In this document: positions 27,501 to 34,695 of the stretch, piece after piece
Numbering within the stretch: position 1 is the stretch's first letter
How the letters are laid out: each line of letters opens with the position of its first letter
Assembly: GCA_910584695.1 (NCBI GenBank)
Contig: CAJUBR010000015.1
Span: forward strand, 1 to 43,425
Length of the DNA: 43,425 nucleotides
From: an uncultured Lachnospiraceae bacterium
GTDB lineage: Bacteria > Bacillota > Clostridia > Lachnospirales > Lachnospiraceae
Direction of reading: 5' to 3'
Translations under genes and position numbers: made by a program
Notes under the pieces: generated by a model
Seen by the model: only the letters and a program-made list of their open reading frames with translations
Database searches by the model: none
What the model was told of the DNA's origin: nothing

Positions 27501-29026
27501 TCCTCCACCACCGGAAAATTCGTAATCTCCTTCACATCCACATTTGTCCCAAGCAAAACATCACAAAACTGTGACATAAAAATCGGAAATTCTGCCTGAA
27601 GAGCCAAATCCGTATTATGAATATCAAACCCTAATACACCGATATTATGCTGTTCTACCCTTCCATAATATCCGCATATCCCTCCGCTTTCCGTCTTTAA
27701 AAACGGAACTGCCCAGTCCGGTATTGTATAGGTAACCGCCTTTGTAATTCCAAACGTATAATCCTCTATATACTGGGTTACCGGACTGTCACAAAATCCA
27801 AGAACTGCATCTGTTACCTCGGATTCCTTTTTTATGTACTGTTTTTCATAAAAATCCTTATCATAATTTAAGAACAGATATGCCGCCTGTTCTGGTAACT
27901 TTGACACATCAAATTCATCTGGAAGTCTGATTCCGTCAAATACATATAAGTCATAAATATCTTCTGCCTGATTCAACACCCCTGTATTGTCTGATTTGTA
28001 TACAGTTACCGAATCATCCAATGACAGTGCCTTTTCTAAAAATACATTTCCACCTGACAGCAGCAGCACCTTTTTCTCTCCGGCTGCAACTGCTGCAATA
28101 CTCTGGCTGTTGTCCGCAGGAAGGCTATCCTTGTCACTCAATTCCGCCTTTAATATCTCACTTCCGTCTAGTGCCATCTTCTGTGGTTCAAAATAAACCG
28201 TTTCACTTTCTCCGGGTTTTACCGTCACCGGCTGAACATCTGCGAGGTCCGAATTCACATACAGACTTACATCCTGTGTAACCTCCTTTTCACCATAATT
28301 GGTCACTTTACAGAGAACTTCCACTGTATCTTTTTCCGCTGAATAGTTTACATAATCCAGAGAACAGTTTTCACCTTTTGAATAAACATCCTCCACATAT
28401 AGTGCCGCCTCTTTATTACTTTTTATAAGTGCTTCACTGGCAAAATCCGTATCGGTATAGCAGATAACCTGAACATTTTCCATATCTGCAATCACAGAAT
28501 TTACAACATTTGCCGCCCGTTCTAAGCTGCCGGCTTCTAATTCGGTCTTAAGACCGGACAGTCTTTTCTTAAGTGTAGCCTTATCCTTTCCCTGATAGAT
28601 AACGGATGCCTCACTGCCACAGGAAATTAACGTCACCACAGCATTTTCACTTAATGCATCGATCTCCTTCTTTGCTTCTTTCATACTATGGGAAAGCCTT
28701 GTCTCCTCACCGTCATACTGATATTCCATACTGGCACTGTTGTCCAGAACCAGTATCACATTTTCCTGTGCCTTTCCTCCCCGTTTCAAAACCGGTGCCA
28801 TTAATGCGAAAATCAGCAGCAGCATTAAGAGAATCTGCAAATACATCAGTATATTCTGTTTCAACTTTTCAAAAGGTGTCCTTGCCTCTAGATTTTTATA
28901 AATTTCGTGCCAGAGCAGAGTCGAAGAAAAAGGCTCGTCCTTTACCTTTTGTTTTAATAAATATAATAAGATAATGACCGGAATCAAAATCAGAAAGATA
29001 AGCGGCCAAAGGTTTTGTACTGTCAT
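24587..29026 (-). CDS. Triple von Willebrand factor A membrane protein (BatA-like N-terminus, GATase-like domain)
   Basis: The 1,479-residue protein begins with a BatA-like segment with two membrane helices (7-25, 58-80), then vWA-1 with MIDAS DNSAS (95-99), a CARDB/Ig-like domain (about 225-300) and a GATase-like alpha/beta region (315-495). Two further helices (about 535-554, 567-583) lead to vWA-2 with DVSDS (599-603), an Ig-like domain (725-815), a second GATase-like domain (821-925) and vWA-3 with DQSGS (942-946). A beta-rich region, a last membrane helix (about 1349-1370) and a basic/acidic cytosolic tail follow. vWA domains bind protein partners through a metal ion and are common clients of MoxR ATPases. 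It is the last gene of the eight-gene operon. Having three intact MIDAS sites in one chain suggests fusion of BatA/BatB-type and GATase-vWA proteins. The substrate is unknown. Confidence 0.88.
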   Translation of the reverse strand: MTVQNLWPLIFLILIPVIILLYLLKQKVKDEPFSSTLLWHEIYKNLEARTPFEKLKQNILMYLQILLMLLLIFALMAPVLKRGGKAQENVILVLDNSASMEYQYDGEETRLSHSMKEAKKEIDALSENAVVTLISCGSEASVIYQGKDKATLKKRLSGLKTELEAGSLERAANVVNSVIADMENVQVICYTDTDFASEALIKSNKEAALYVEDVYSKGENCSLDYVNYSAEKDTVEVLCKVTNYGEKEVTQDVSLYVNSDLADVQPVTVKPGESETVYFEPQKMALDGSEILKAELSDKDSLPADNSQSIAAVAAGEKKVLLLSGGNVFLEKALSLDDSVTVYKSDNTGVLNQAEDIYDLYVFDGIRLPDEFDVSKLPEQAAYLFLNYDKDFYEKQYIKKESEVTDAVLGFCDSPVTQYIEDYTFGITKAVTYTIPDWAVPFLKTESGGICGYYGRVEQHNIGVLGFDIHNTDLALQAEFPIFMSQFCDVLLGTNVDVKEITNFPVVEESDVTPVDSVEKKGKQSRKKTGGRAIRNFLLAAVILLLIIEWIVYIKQVNSSRKKQFLAVRCLLFLTVILAMAGVSVTKKQKKTETIFLVDVSDSMSGHQEELETYIRKMVGEMPEKNLCGVVAFGKDTAVDQFLSDKKIFSRFTTHPVTTATNIEKAVQSAASMFDEGVSKRLVLVTDGSENEGNMNLCATVLKGNEVELCAVSMEDSIGTSSEVYIDNLSAPNIIHVGDHYNVSVSVTSNVETDAVLSLYAGRNLKGQQEIRLNKGKNQFVFEDTGVEGTIAQYKAVIEPKEDTISVNNTYVTYAEIEAKPRVLLIEGKAEEGKEFEKVLSAANIDYDKVTPKGAPVSLSELNQYKAVITLDVYYDDLREGFVKALESYVKDFAGGYICIGGENSYALGNYRGTVLEDILPVNMDLQGEKEIPKMAMAMVIDQSGSMCSPSEENTSVTGLDLAKQAAISGVSELRNSDEAGILAFDDTYHWIVPISQLSDVEKVKSQIETIVYGGGTSIYPAFQEAYGQILKSDAKIKHIILLTDGQDEFNQYDSLIHLVNEAGITVSTVAVGKDADQKTLSNIAQQCGGRYYYTDVNNSIPRIFAQEVYLSTKTYLINEEFYPAITSNNEMIKEVFDEGCPALYGYIAATAKQTADVILESGKGDPVLSTWQCGLGKTVAWNSDGTNEWTAEFAAWDNYPMLWSNIINYVISDTGLGEDHLEVVKEGNTAAISYETKDYDKNTKVAAVVTDENGNTKEVNLDAVKPGVFETNLDMDEIGVYSVSVRKMSGKEVKKNYNTAYANQYSPEYQFGDSETDFAAFVKQAGGKEITLEENIWKENRNTVKAKMSLTIPLLILAVFLLLFDIIIRRFSLDILSYVRKAWIMVTRWFGRRFAVLYNVSFRKHRKKEKEVQDEILKDVPDNGENTSFVDAGIQSSINKKEKRQKGEKKGEEKKDTVDTAAASLDMNQLLKKKRERE

Positions 29027-29042
29027 AATTTTCCTTTCTAAC

Positions 29043-29054
29043 TTCTATAAATTA
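29043..29054. repeat. 12-bp direct repeat, left copy (putative target-site duplication)
   Basis: TTCTATAAATTA here is identical to 29267-29278, and the two copies exactly flank the inverted-repeat element at 29055-29266. The right copy includes the stop codon of the DUF58 gene. Confidence 0.8.
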
Positions 29055-29266
29055 TAGTCATTTGCGAAACTCTGTTTTCGTTACCGACCGTTGTACAATA
29101 TAAACAATATCAACGCTGGGCACGCTTTCGCTGCTTGTCGCTCGTAATGGTACATAAGGTGCCAAAATACGGCACCTAAGTACCAACGGCTCCAAAGCAC
29201 CTTGCTTATGATATTGTTTATATTGCACAACTAGATTTTGAAAATAGAGAGTTTCGCAAATACCTA
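29055..29266. mobile_element. 212-bp MITE-like element with long terminal inverted repeats
   Basis: The ends are inverted copies over 58 bp without gaps (29055-29112 and 29209-29266). The outer 19 bp, TAGNNATTTGCGAAACTCT, match at 17 positions; the middle 16 bp are diverged; the inner 23 bp, containing CAATATAAACAATATCA, match at 22. Inside lies a perfect hairpin, AGGTGCC-N7-GGCACCT (29157-29177), itself bracketed by GGTAC/GTACC. There is no coding sequence of useful size, so any mobility would need a transposase from elsewhere. A 12-bp duplication flanks it. Removing the element plus one repeat would restore a DUF58-vWA gap of about 25 nt containing the vWA ribosome binding site, so the element appears to have inserted into an intact operon. 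Confidence 0.75.
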
Positions 29267-29278
29267 TTCTATAAATTA
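29267..29278. repeat. 12-bp direct repeat, right copy (putative target-site duplication)
   Basis: Identical to 29043-29054. On the minus strand this copy reads TAATTTATAGAA, and its first three bases are the stop codon of the DUF58 gene. Confidence 0.8.
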
Positions 29279-30151
29279 CTTTCCCTGCAAAATGCCGGAA
29301 AAGCCGTGGAGCATCGCAGCAATCAGGGATTCATCGGATTGCATGAATATATAATGTGCTCCGTATTTCCGGGCAAGATTTTGGAGATTACTTTGCATAG
29401 TAAACAGAGTTTCGTTATACTTTTTAATGGTGGCATTGGACATGGTGATCTTTACACGGTCAGATGTCTCCATATCCAATATGTTAACGGTGCCCTCATA
29501 TTCGATCCTTGTTTCTTCCTTTGCCAGAATCTGAATAAGAACAATAGTCTGTTTCTTATATGCAAGGTATTTCATTGCCTCCCCGATTCCATTTTCATCT
29601 AAAAAATCACTGATAATAACGGAAACTCCACCGCTTTTTACGGGTCTTGATAAAATGGCCTTATTCAGAGTGGTTTTACCGTCAAAGGTAAGCCGGTTCA
29701 AATTATCGAGAATATAGGAAAAAGCAGAAGCACCTGTTACCCCTTTCCCCTGGGTAATGGAGTTTTCTTTCATCTCATTTACATAGACACGGTCCAGATT
29801 AGCGAGGATAATATAAGCAAGGGCTCCCGCTGTCTGCAATGCCATTTTCGATTTCGGAATTTTTCCGAATTCCATAGACTTGCTGGTATCTACAAAAATC
29901 TGAAAGATTCCCTCTTTTTCCTCCATAAACTGTTTGATATATAGCTTATCCGTTCTGCCGTAAGCATTCCAATCAATCCGGCGGATATCATCACCCAGCA
30001 TATATTCCCTAAAATCCGAAAACTCCACAGAGGAACCTTTTGCACTGGATTTACGTATACCGCTCATTCCCTGATTCAGACGCATATTAAGGCTCATCTT
30101 AAGCGTATTCAGTTTGTCAAAAAATCCTTTGTCAAAAACCGCAGATTCCAT
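29276..30151 (-). CDS. DUF58 domain protein (vWA-like MoxR partner)
   Basis: The 291-residue cytosolic protein carries the DUF58 signature at about 43-85: REYMLGDDIRRIDWNAYGRT followed by KLYIKQFMEEKE. A degenerate vWA fold continues with DTSKSM (88-93). DUF58 proteins are regularly encoded next to MoxR AAA+ ATPases and are thought to act with them on membrane vWA proteins. It follows the MoxR gene by 37 bp; the RBS GGAGA lies just before the ATG. The vWA gene comes next but is now separated by the inserted 212-bp element. No membrane segment is seen, unlike many longer DUF58 proteins with N-terminal helices. Confidence 0.88.
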   Translation of the reverse strand: MESAVFDKGFFDKLNTLKMSLNMRLNQGMSGIRKSSAKGSSVEFSDFREYMLGDDIRRIDWNAYGRTDKLYIKQFMEEKEGIFQIFVDTSKSMEFGKIPKSKMALQTAGALAYIILANLDRVYVNEMKENSITQGKGVTGASAFSYILDNLNRLTFDGKTTLNKAILSRPVKSGGVSVIISDFLDENGIGEAMKYLAYKKQTIVLIQILAKEETRIEYEGTVNILDMETSDRVKITMSNATIKKYNETLFTMQSNLQNLARKYGAHYIFMQSDESLIAAMLHGFSGILQGK

Positions 30152-30188
30152 ATAATCTCCATTCTTTTTGTTATTTTTTTCAGGGCAT

Positions 30189-31169
30189 CTATACTGCCTT
30201 TTTCGCTGTCAAAATCTCTTTTATGATTCCGTCTGCACTGATGCCATCTGAAATTGCTTCAAAATTAAGTGCGAGACGGTGCCTTAATGCCGGATATGCC
30301 ACAAACTGTACATCTTCAAACGCTACATTATATCTTCCTTCCATAAAGGCTCTCGCTTTCGCAGTCTTCACGATTGCCTGTGCAGCACGGGGACTTGCTC
30401 CATTTTGCACATACTGTTTTGTAATTTCTTCTGCTCCTTCGCCCTCCGGATGCGTTGCCACAACAATAGAAAGTGCATAATCCATAACTGCATCTGAAAT
30501 CGGCATATCACGAATCACTTCACGGATTGCAATAATGTCTTCACCTGAAATGACTGAATTAAGCGTTACCTTTCGGTTCGTCACGGTAATATCCATAATC
30601 TCCTTTAATTCTTCTTTTGTCGGAAACTCTACTAACAGCTTAAACAGGAAACGGTCAAGCTGTGCCTCGGGAAGCGGATAGGTGCCCTCATTTTCAATCG
30701 GGTTCTGGGTTGCCAATACCATAAAGGGTTTCGGAAGCTCATACGTGTTCTTCCCTACCGTTACAGTCTTTTCCTGCATCGCCTCTAACAAAGCTGACTG
30801 TGTTTTCGGAGTTGCACGGTTAATCTCATCTGCCAGTACAATATTCGCAAATACAGGTCCCGGTTCAAACTGAAATACATTGTTTCCCTCTTCTTTTATG
30901 ATCAGATTTGTACCGGTTACGTCTGCCGGCATCAAATCAGGTGTAAACTGAATTCTGGAAAAACTTGTAGATAACACCTTGGATATTGCCTTTACAAGCT
31001 CCGTCTTGCCAAGACCCGGAACACCCTCTAACAAAACATTACCGTCCGCTAATATTGCCAGCAAAACCTGTCGGATAATCCCACGCTGTCCGATAATTCC
31101 TTTTCCAATCTCCTCCTCACACATCTTTACCTTATCTATCATTTCCTGTAGTGTTTTCTCATCTACCAT
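30189..31169 (-). CDS. MoxR-family AAA+ ATPase
   Basis: The 326-residue cytosolic ATPase has Walker A GVPGLGKTE (49-57), Walker B IVLADEINRA (110-119) with the MoxR pattern continuing TPKTQSALLEAMQE, sensor 1 ATQNP and the C-terminal lid ending near 326. The length is typical for MoxR. These ATPases are thought to act as chaperones maturing complexes that contain vWA proteins. Both usual partners, DUF58 and vWA, follow in the same operon. The RBS AAAGGAGA lies about 10 nt before the start. The specific subfamily was not determined. Confidence 0.92.
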   Translation of the reverse strand: MVDEKTLQEMIDKVKMCEEEIGKGIIGQRGIIRQVLLAILADGNVLLEGVPGLGKTELVKAISKVLSTSFSRIQFTPDLMPADVTGTNLIIKEEGNNVFQFEPGPVFANIVLADEINRATPKTQSALLEAMQEKTVTVGKNTYELPKPFMVLATQNPIENEGTYPLPEAQLDRFLFKLLVEFPTKEELKEIMDITVTNRKVTLNSVISGEDIIAIREVIRDMPISDAVMDYALSIVVATHPEGEGAEEITKQYVQNGASPRAAQAIVKTAKARAFMEGRYNVAFEDVQFVAYPALRHRLALNFEAISDGISADGIIKEILTAKKAV

Positions 31170-31195
31170 CTGTTTTTATTCTCCTTTTCTACTTC

Positions 31196-32764
31196 CTAAT
31201 TCAGTCCATCAAAATAATTCCTGATTTTGTCTTTTAATTTTCCCGGGTAATCGGAACCGTCTACCTTTTTATAAGCCTTATCCTTATATTTGCCGGATAC
31301 CTGTCCATAATCCACCTTATTACCAGACCAGGTTTTTGACTGGTTCGATTTTTCCTTTGTACTAGTTTGGTTGCCATTTGCTTTTCCTGTCAAATTCTCA
31401 TCATTACCGGTTTCCCCATCGGGAACTGTAATATTTTCATTTGTTTTTCTTGCACCTTCCCTGCCTTCTTTGCCTCCCCGGTTCCATCCGGGACCAGAGC
31501 CATTCCCTCCGTTGCTGCCTTGACTGCCCTGTGCACCGGGTTGCTTCCCCTGACCCTGTCCGTTATTGGAATTCTGTCCCGAATTCCCCTGCTGATCACC
31601 GTTTCGGCTATTATTTCCCCCATTGTTCTTATTCTGATTATTGTTATTTTGATTGGTACCGTTTTGACTTGTATTCTGACTGGAAGAAGTATTCTGATTA
31701 TTATTCTGACTCGTATTCTTAGAGGAATTATTATTTGCCAGATCTGTATTCTTTCCCTCCATACTGGCAAGGGTTTCACTCAGTGCACTCTTCACAGCCG
31801 CATAATCACTGTCAGAATAATCGGATTGCTGGTACGCCTCCGCCGCCTTTTGCAAAGACGCATCATCCAATGTCTGTGCCAGTTCCGCCAGTTTCTTATA
31901 AGCCTCTTTTTTTTCTTTGCGGCTCCCCTTTTCTGCCTTTTTCATTGCTTCCTCTGCTTCTTTTACAAGCTCCTTTTGTTTGGATGCATCCTGCTCTTTT
32001 CTCTCCTGTGCCGCCTCACTAAGTGTCTTACTTAACGTTTTATTCTCTGTCTTCTCACTTGCCATTTCCATTTTCTTAGTAAGCCGGTCTTTTGCCTTCT
32101 TAAGCTCTTTCTTCGATTCCGCCTCCGACAATTCCTTCTTTGCCAGTTCCAACTGTTCTTTTATCTCGGCAGACTCATTTTCCGAAATTTCCTTTTTTTC
32201 TTTGATGGATTTTTCCACTTTTTCCAGCTTCGCAATCTCTTCTTTTATTTCCTTTTTCACATCATGCTTTGCCACTGCATACTCCCTTGCAGGAGTTCTT
32301 AACAGACTGCTTATCGTAAACAAAGCTGCCAGTCCGAAAACAATAAGTGCTCTTTTGACCGGTAACTGCAACGGAAATTCTTTCCGAATCCGAAAAGACT
32401 CTGCAATTGCAACCGCATCTTTTTTTTGCAGCATGGAAAATGCATCGTCCTTCCCTTTCAGATAAAACGCAGTAGAAAGCTTTTCTTTATGCCCTTTCGC
32501 ATCTGCCAGTAATGCGGCCTCCATCGGAGCAGGTGTACGCTTTATCCCCATAATGATTCCTGTAATAAACGAAAAAACCACAATCCCTGCCGCAAGGGGA
32601 ACCGCATAATAAAATGACACAAACAGAGAAATCAACGAGAGAATAACTCCAATCCCCAGACCGATTCCGGCTGCCATAAGCAGATCATCTACTATCTTTT
32701 GTTCCCGCAGTCTTCCTCTTACCCTATACACAAACTTCCTGATTCTCTGGTCTACTTCTTTCAT
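31196..32764 (-). CDS. Membrane protein with coiled coil and Asn/Gln/Gly-rich region (DUF4175-like layout)
   Basis: This 522-residue protein has membrane helices at about 29-50, 53-74 and 137-155, a strongly charged Lys/Glu coiled coil (165-315), a low-complexity Asn/Gln/Ser/Gly stretch (about 345-440) and a compact C-terminus (490-522) ending DKIRNYFDGLN. The layout recalls DUF4175-type proteins encoded near MoxR genes, and the C-terminal motif looks conserved in such proteins, but this is from memory and not a search. The long extramembrane coiled coil suggests a scaffold or tether. It precedes moxR by 26 bp, and RBS GGAAGGAAA supports its start. Confidence 0.8.
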   Translation of the reverse strand: MKEVDQRIRKFVYRVRGRLREQKIVDDLLMAAGIGLGIGVILSLISLFVSFYYAVPLAAGIVVFSFITGIIMGIKRTPAPMEAALLADAKGHKEKLSTAFYLKGKDDAFSMLQKKDAVAIAESFRIRKEFPLQLPVKRALIVFGLAALFTISSLLRTPAREYAVAKHDVKKEIKEEIAKLEKVEKSIKEKKEISENESAEIKEQLELAKKELSEAESKKELKKAKDRLTKKMEMASEKTENKTLSKTLSEAAQERKEQDASKQKELVKEAEEAMKKAEKGSRKEKKEAYKKLAELAQTLDDASLQKAAEAYQQSDYSDSDYAAVKSALSETLASMEGKNTDLANNNSSKNTSQNNNQNTSSSQNTSQNGTNQNNNNQNKNNGGNNSRNGDQQGNSGQNSNNGQGQGKQPGAQGSQGSNGGNGSGPGWNRGGKEGREGARKTNENITVPDGETGNDENLTGKANGNQTSTKEKSNQSKTWSGNKVDYGQVSGKYKDKAYKKVDGSDYPGKLKDKIRNYFDGLN

Positions 32765-32851
32765 ACCAAATTTCCTTCCTAACTACACATGCTTTCTTTT
32801 TCCGTTCCCATTCTGCCTTTTATTTATGCAAAACACTAAGTAAATTCAACT

Positions 32852-33748
32852 CTACCGTTTCTTTTTATTACGGGTAGCACTGATATTTAAGGCTGCCAGT
32901 TTCAAAAATCCCAGTGATACTAATAAATTCAGGAAAATAGAAATCGGAATCCATGCCTGATAAATTCCTCCCAGTATCTTTGATTTATTTCCCGCCATAT
33001 TTAACATCGAATAAATACTTGAGTTTGTCACGGAACGAACCATAAAGTCAAAAAACGGAGAATATGGATTCCACAACAAAATCAACGGACTCGCTCCCGG
33101 AGTATAATTGGTTATTCCCTGTACTGTCGCCCTGTAGGTCGCAATACCATTACAGATTCCAAAAATAACAAATGTGACCGTAATAATAGCAATCCCAATC
33201 ACAATAGTAAGAATTGTCGCCATAATGGATTTTTTAACCACACTGGAACAAAAGATTCCGACACTTCCAACATAAATTCCCAGATATAGCATCATACCGA
33301 TTAATCCGAGAAGAGACCACCAGCTCATCCCTCCCAGAACAAATGCAATTGCCATGACCGGTATACTGGAAATCATATACATCATAACAACCGTCATTGC
33401 AGAACCCAGTTTGCCAAGGGCAATGGAAAACGGTTTTACCGGTGTAGTCAGCATAATATCCAGTGTCTGTTTCTCTCTTTCCCCCGAAATGGAACCGGAG
33501 GTAATAATCGGTACGACCAGGCTTAAGATACCACATTCCACACAGCCAAGAATCGGAAACAGACATACAAGCTGGGCATAATTATATCCCGTATATCTGG
33601 AAGCTCCATTCGTCGCTGAAATAACCAGAACTACAATCAACGTTAAAAATGCATTTACACCTAACAGACCAAATGACATTTTCATACTTCTTGAGCCAAC
33701 CATTAATTCTTTCTTTAATATCGGATTCATATGTTTCCATTTTTTCAT
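32852..33748 (-). CDS. ABC-2 type transporter permease
   Basis: The 298-residue protein has about six membrane helices and the feature SGSISGEREKQTLDIMLTTP (about 97-116), typical of ABC-2 permeases such as those of the GldF/YtrC/NosY type, in which a cytoplasmic loop contacts the ATPase. Its start overlaps the ATPase stop by 4 nt (ATGA), implying translational coupling. The RBS AGGAGG lies 9 nt upstream. The substrate is unknown; the context links it to the MoxR/vWA proteins rather than to a nutrient-binding protein. Confidence 0.88.
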   Translation of the reverse strand: MKKWKHMNPILKKELMVGSRSMKMSFGLLGVNAFLTLIVVLVISATNGASRYTGYNYAQLVCLFPILGCVECGILSLVVPIITSGSISGEREKQTLDIMLTTPVKPFSIALGKLGSAMTVVMMYMISSIPVMAIAFVLGGMSWWSLLGLIGMMLYLGIYVGSVGIFCSSVVKKSIMATILTIVIGIAIITVTFVIFGICNGIATYRATVQGITNYTPGASPLILLWNPYSPFFDFMVRSVTNSSIYSMLNMAGNKSKILGGIYQAWIPISIFLNLLVSLGFLKLAALNISATRNKKKR

Positions 33749-34695
33749 GATGCTGCCCCTCCTGTAATTTCAAGAAATAGAGATTCCAAATCCTCCTTTT
33801 CACGATAAAAGTTACTTACTAAAATATTCCGTTCAAACAAAGTCTTTAAAAGCTGTGCTGCCTCTTTGTCATCTCCTTCAAAAGAAACAAGAATCTCATC
33901 CTCTGTAAAGTTCACTTTTCTCACCAACGGCTGTTCCTTCAATATCATGGAGATATAATCATGTTCTTCCATACTGTCCGAATAATCCGGTGCAAACGCA
34001 CGTATTTTAATGGGCTGATTCCCTTTACTCTTTTGCATCACCTCATCCACTTTGCCGCTGACAATCAGTTTACCCCGTTCCATAATACCGATACTGCTGC
34101 ACATTTCGGAAAGTTCCGGAAGAATATGGGAACTGATAATAATTGTCTTTCCCATGGAACCCAGATTCTTTAAGACCTCTTTCATCTCAAATCTTGCCCG
34201 TGGGTCCAGACCGGAATTTGGCTCATCCAAAACCAGCAAATCCGGATTATGGATCAGTGCCCTTGCCACGCAGAGCCTTTGCTTCATTCCTCTTGACAAT
34301 GTATCTACAAATTCATTTTCCTTATCCGAAAGATTTACCAGTTCTAACAGACCTTTTGAAATCTCTCTCACCTCTTGTTTGTCCATGCCATACATGGAAC
34401 CATAAAACTCCATATATTCCATTACCTGAAGATTATCATATACACCGAAGAAATCCGGTACATACCCAACCTTTCTTTTAATGTCTTCCGGACGGGCAAT
34501 CGCATCCACCCCATCTACATGAACCAAACCACTGGTAGCCTTTAACAGACCGCATACAATCCGCATCGTTGTTGTCTTCCCTGCACCGTTTGGTCCTACA
34601 AAACCAAAAATTTCGCCTTTTTCTATGTGGAGATTTAAATGATCCAGTGCTTGAAATTTCCCATATCTTTTTGATAAATTTTCAATTTCTAACAT
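33745..34695 (-). CDS. ABC transporter ATP-binding protein
   Basis: The 316-residue ATPase has Walker A GPNGAGKTTT (34-43), the signature LSRGMKQRL (133-141) and Walker B LLVLDEPNSGLDP (153-165), followed by a C-terminal extension of about 100 residues seen in ABC-2 exporter ATPases. It starts directly after the stop codon of the GATase-like gene, with GGGGG as the ribosome site, and overlaps the permease gene by 4 nt. It should power export or membrane remodelling with that permease. Confidence 0.93.
   Translation of the reverse strand: MLEIENLSKRYGKFQALDHLNLHIEKGEIFGFVGPNGAGKTTTMRIVCGLLKATSGLVHVDGVDAIARPEDIKRKVGYVPDFFGVYDNLQVMEYMEFYGSMYGMDKQEVREISKGLLELVNLSDKENEFVDTLSRGMKQRLCVARALIHNPDLLVLDEPNSGLDPRARFEMKEVLKNLGSMGKTIIISSHILPELSEMCSSIGIMERGKLIVSGKVDEVMQKSKGNQPIKIRAFAPDYSDSMEEHDYISMILKEQPLVRKVNFTEDEILVSFEGDDKEAAQLLKTLFERNILVSNFYREKEDLESLFLEITGGAAS

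Noticed and set aside
31367..32465. Long plus-strand frames opposite the coiled-coil/Asn-rich gene
   Set aside because: They mirror the low-complexity, Lys/Glu- and Asn-rich codons of the true gene; no start signals were seen.
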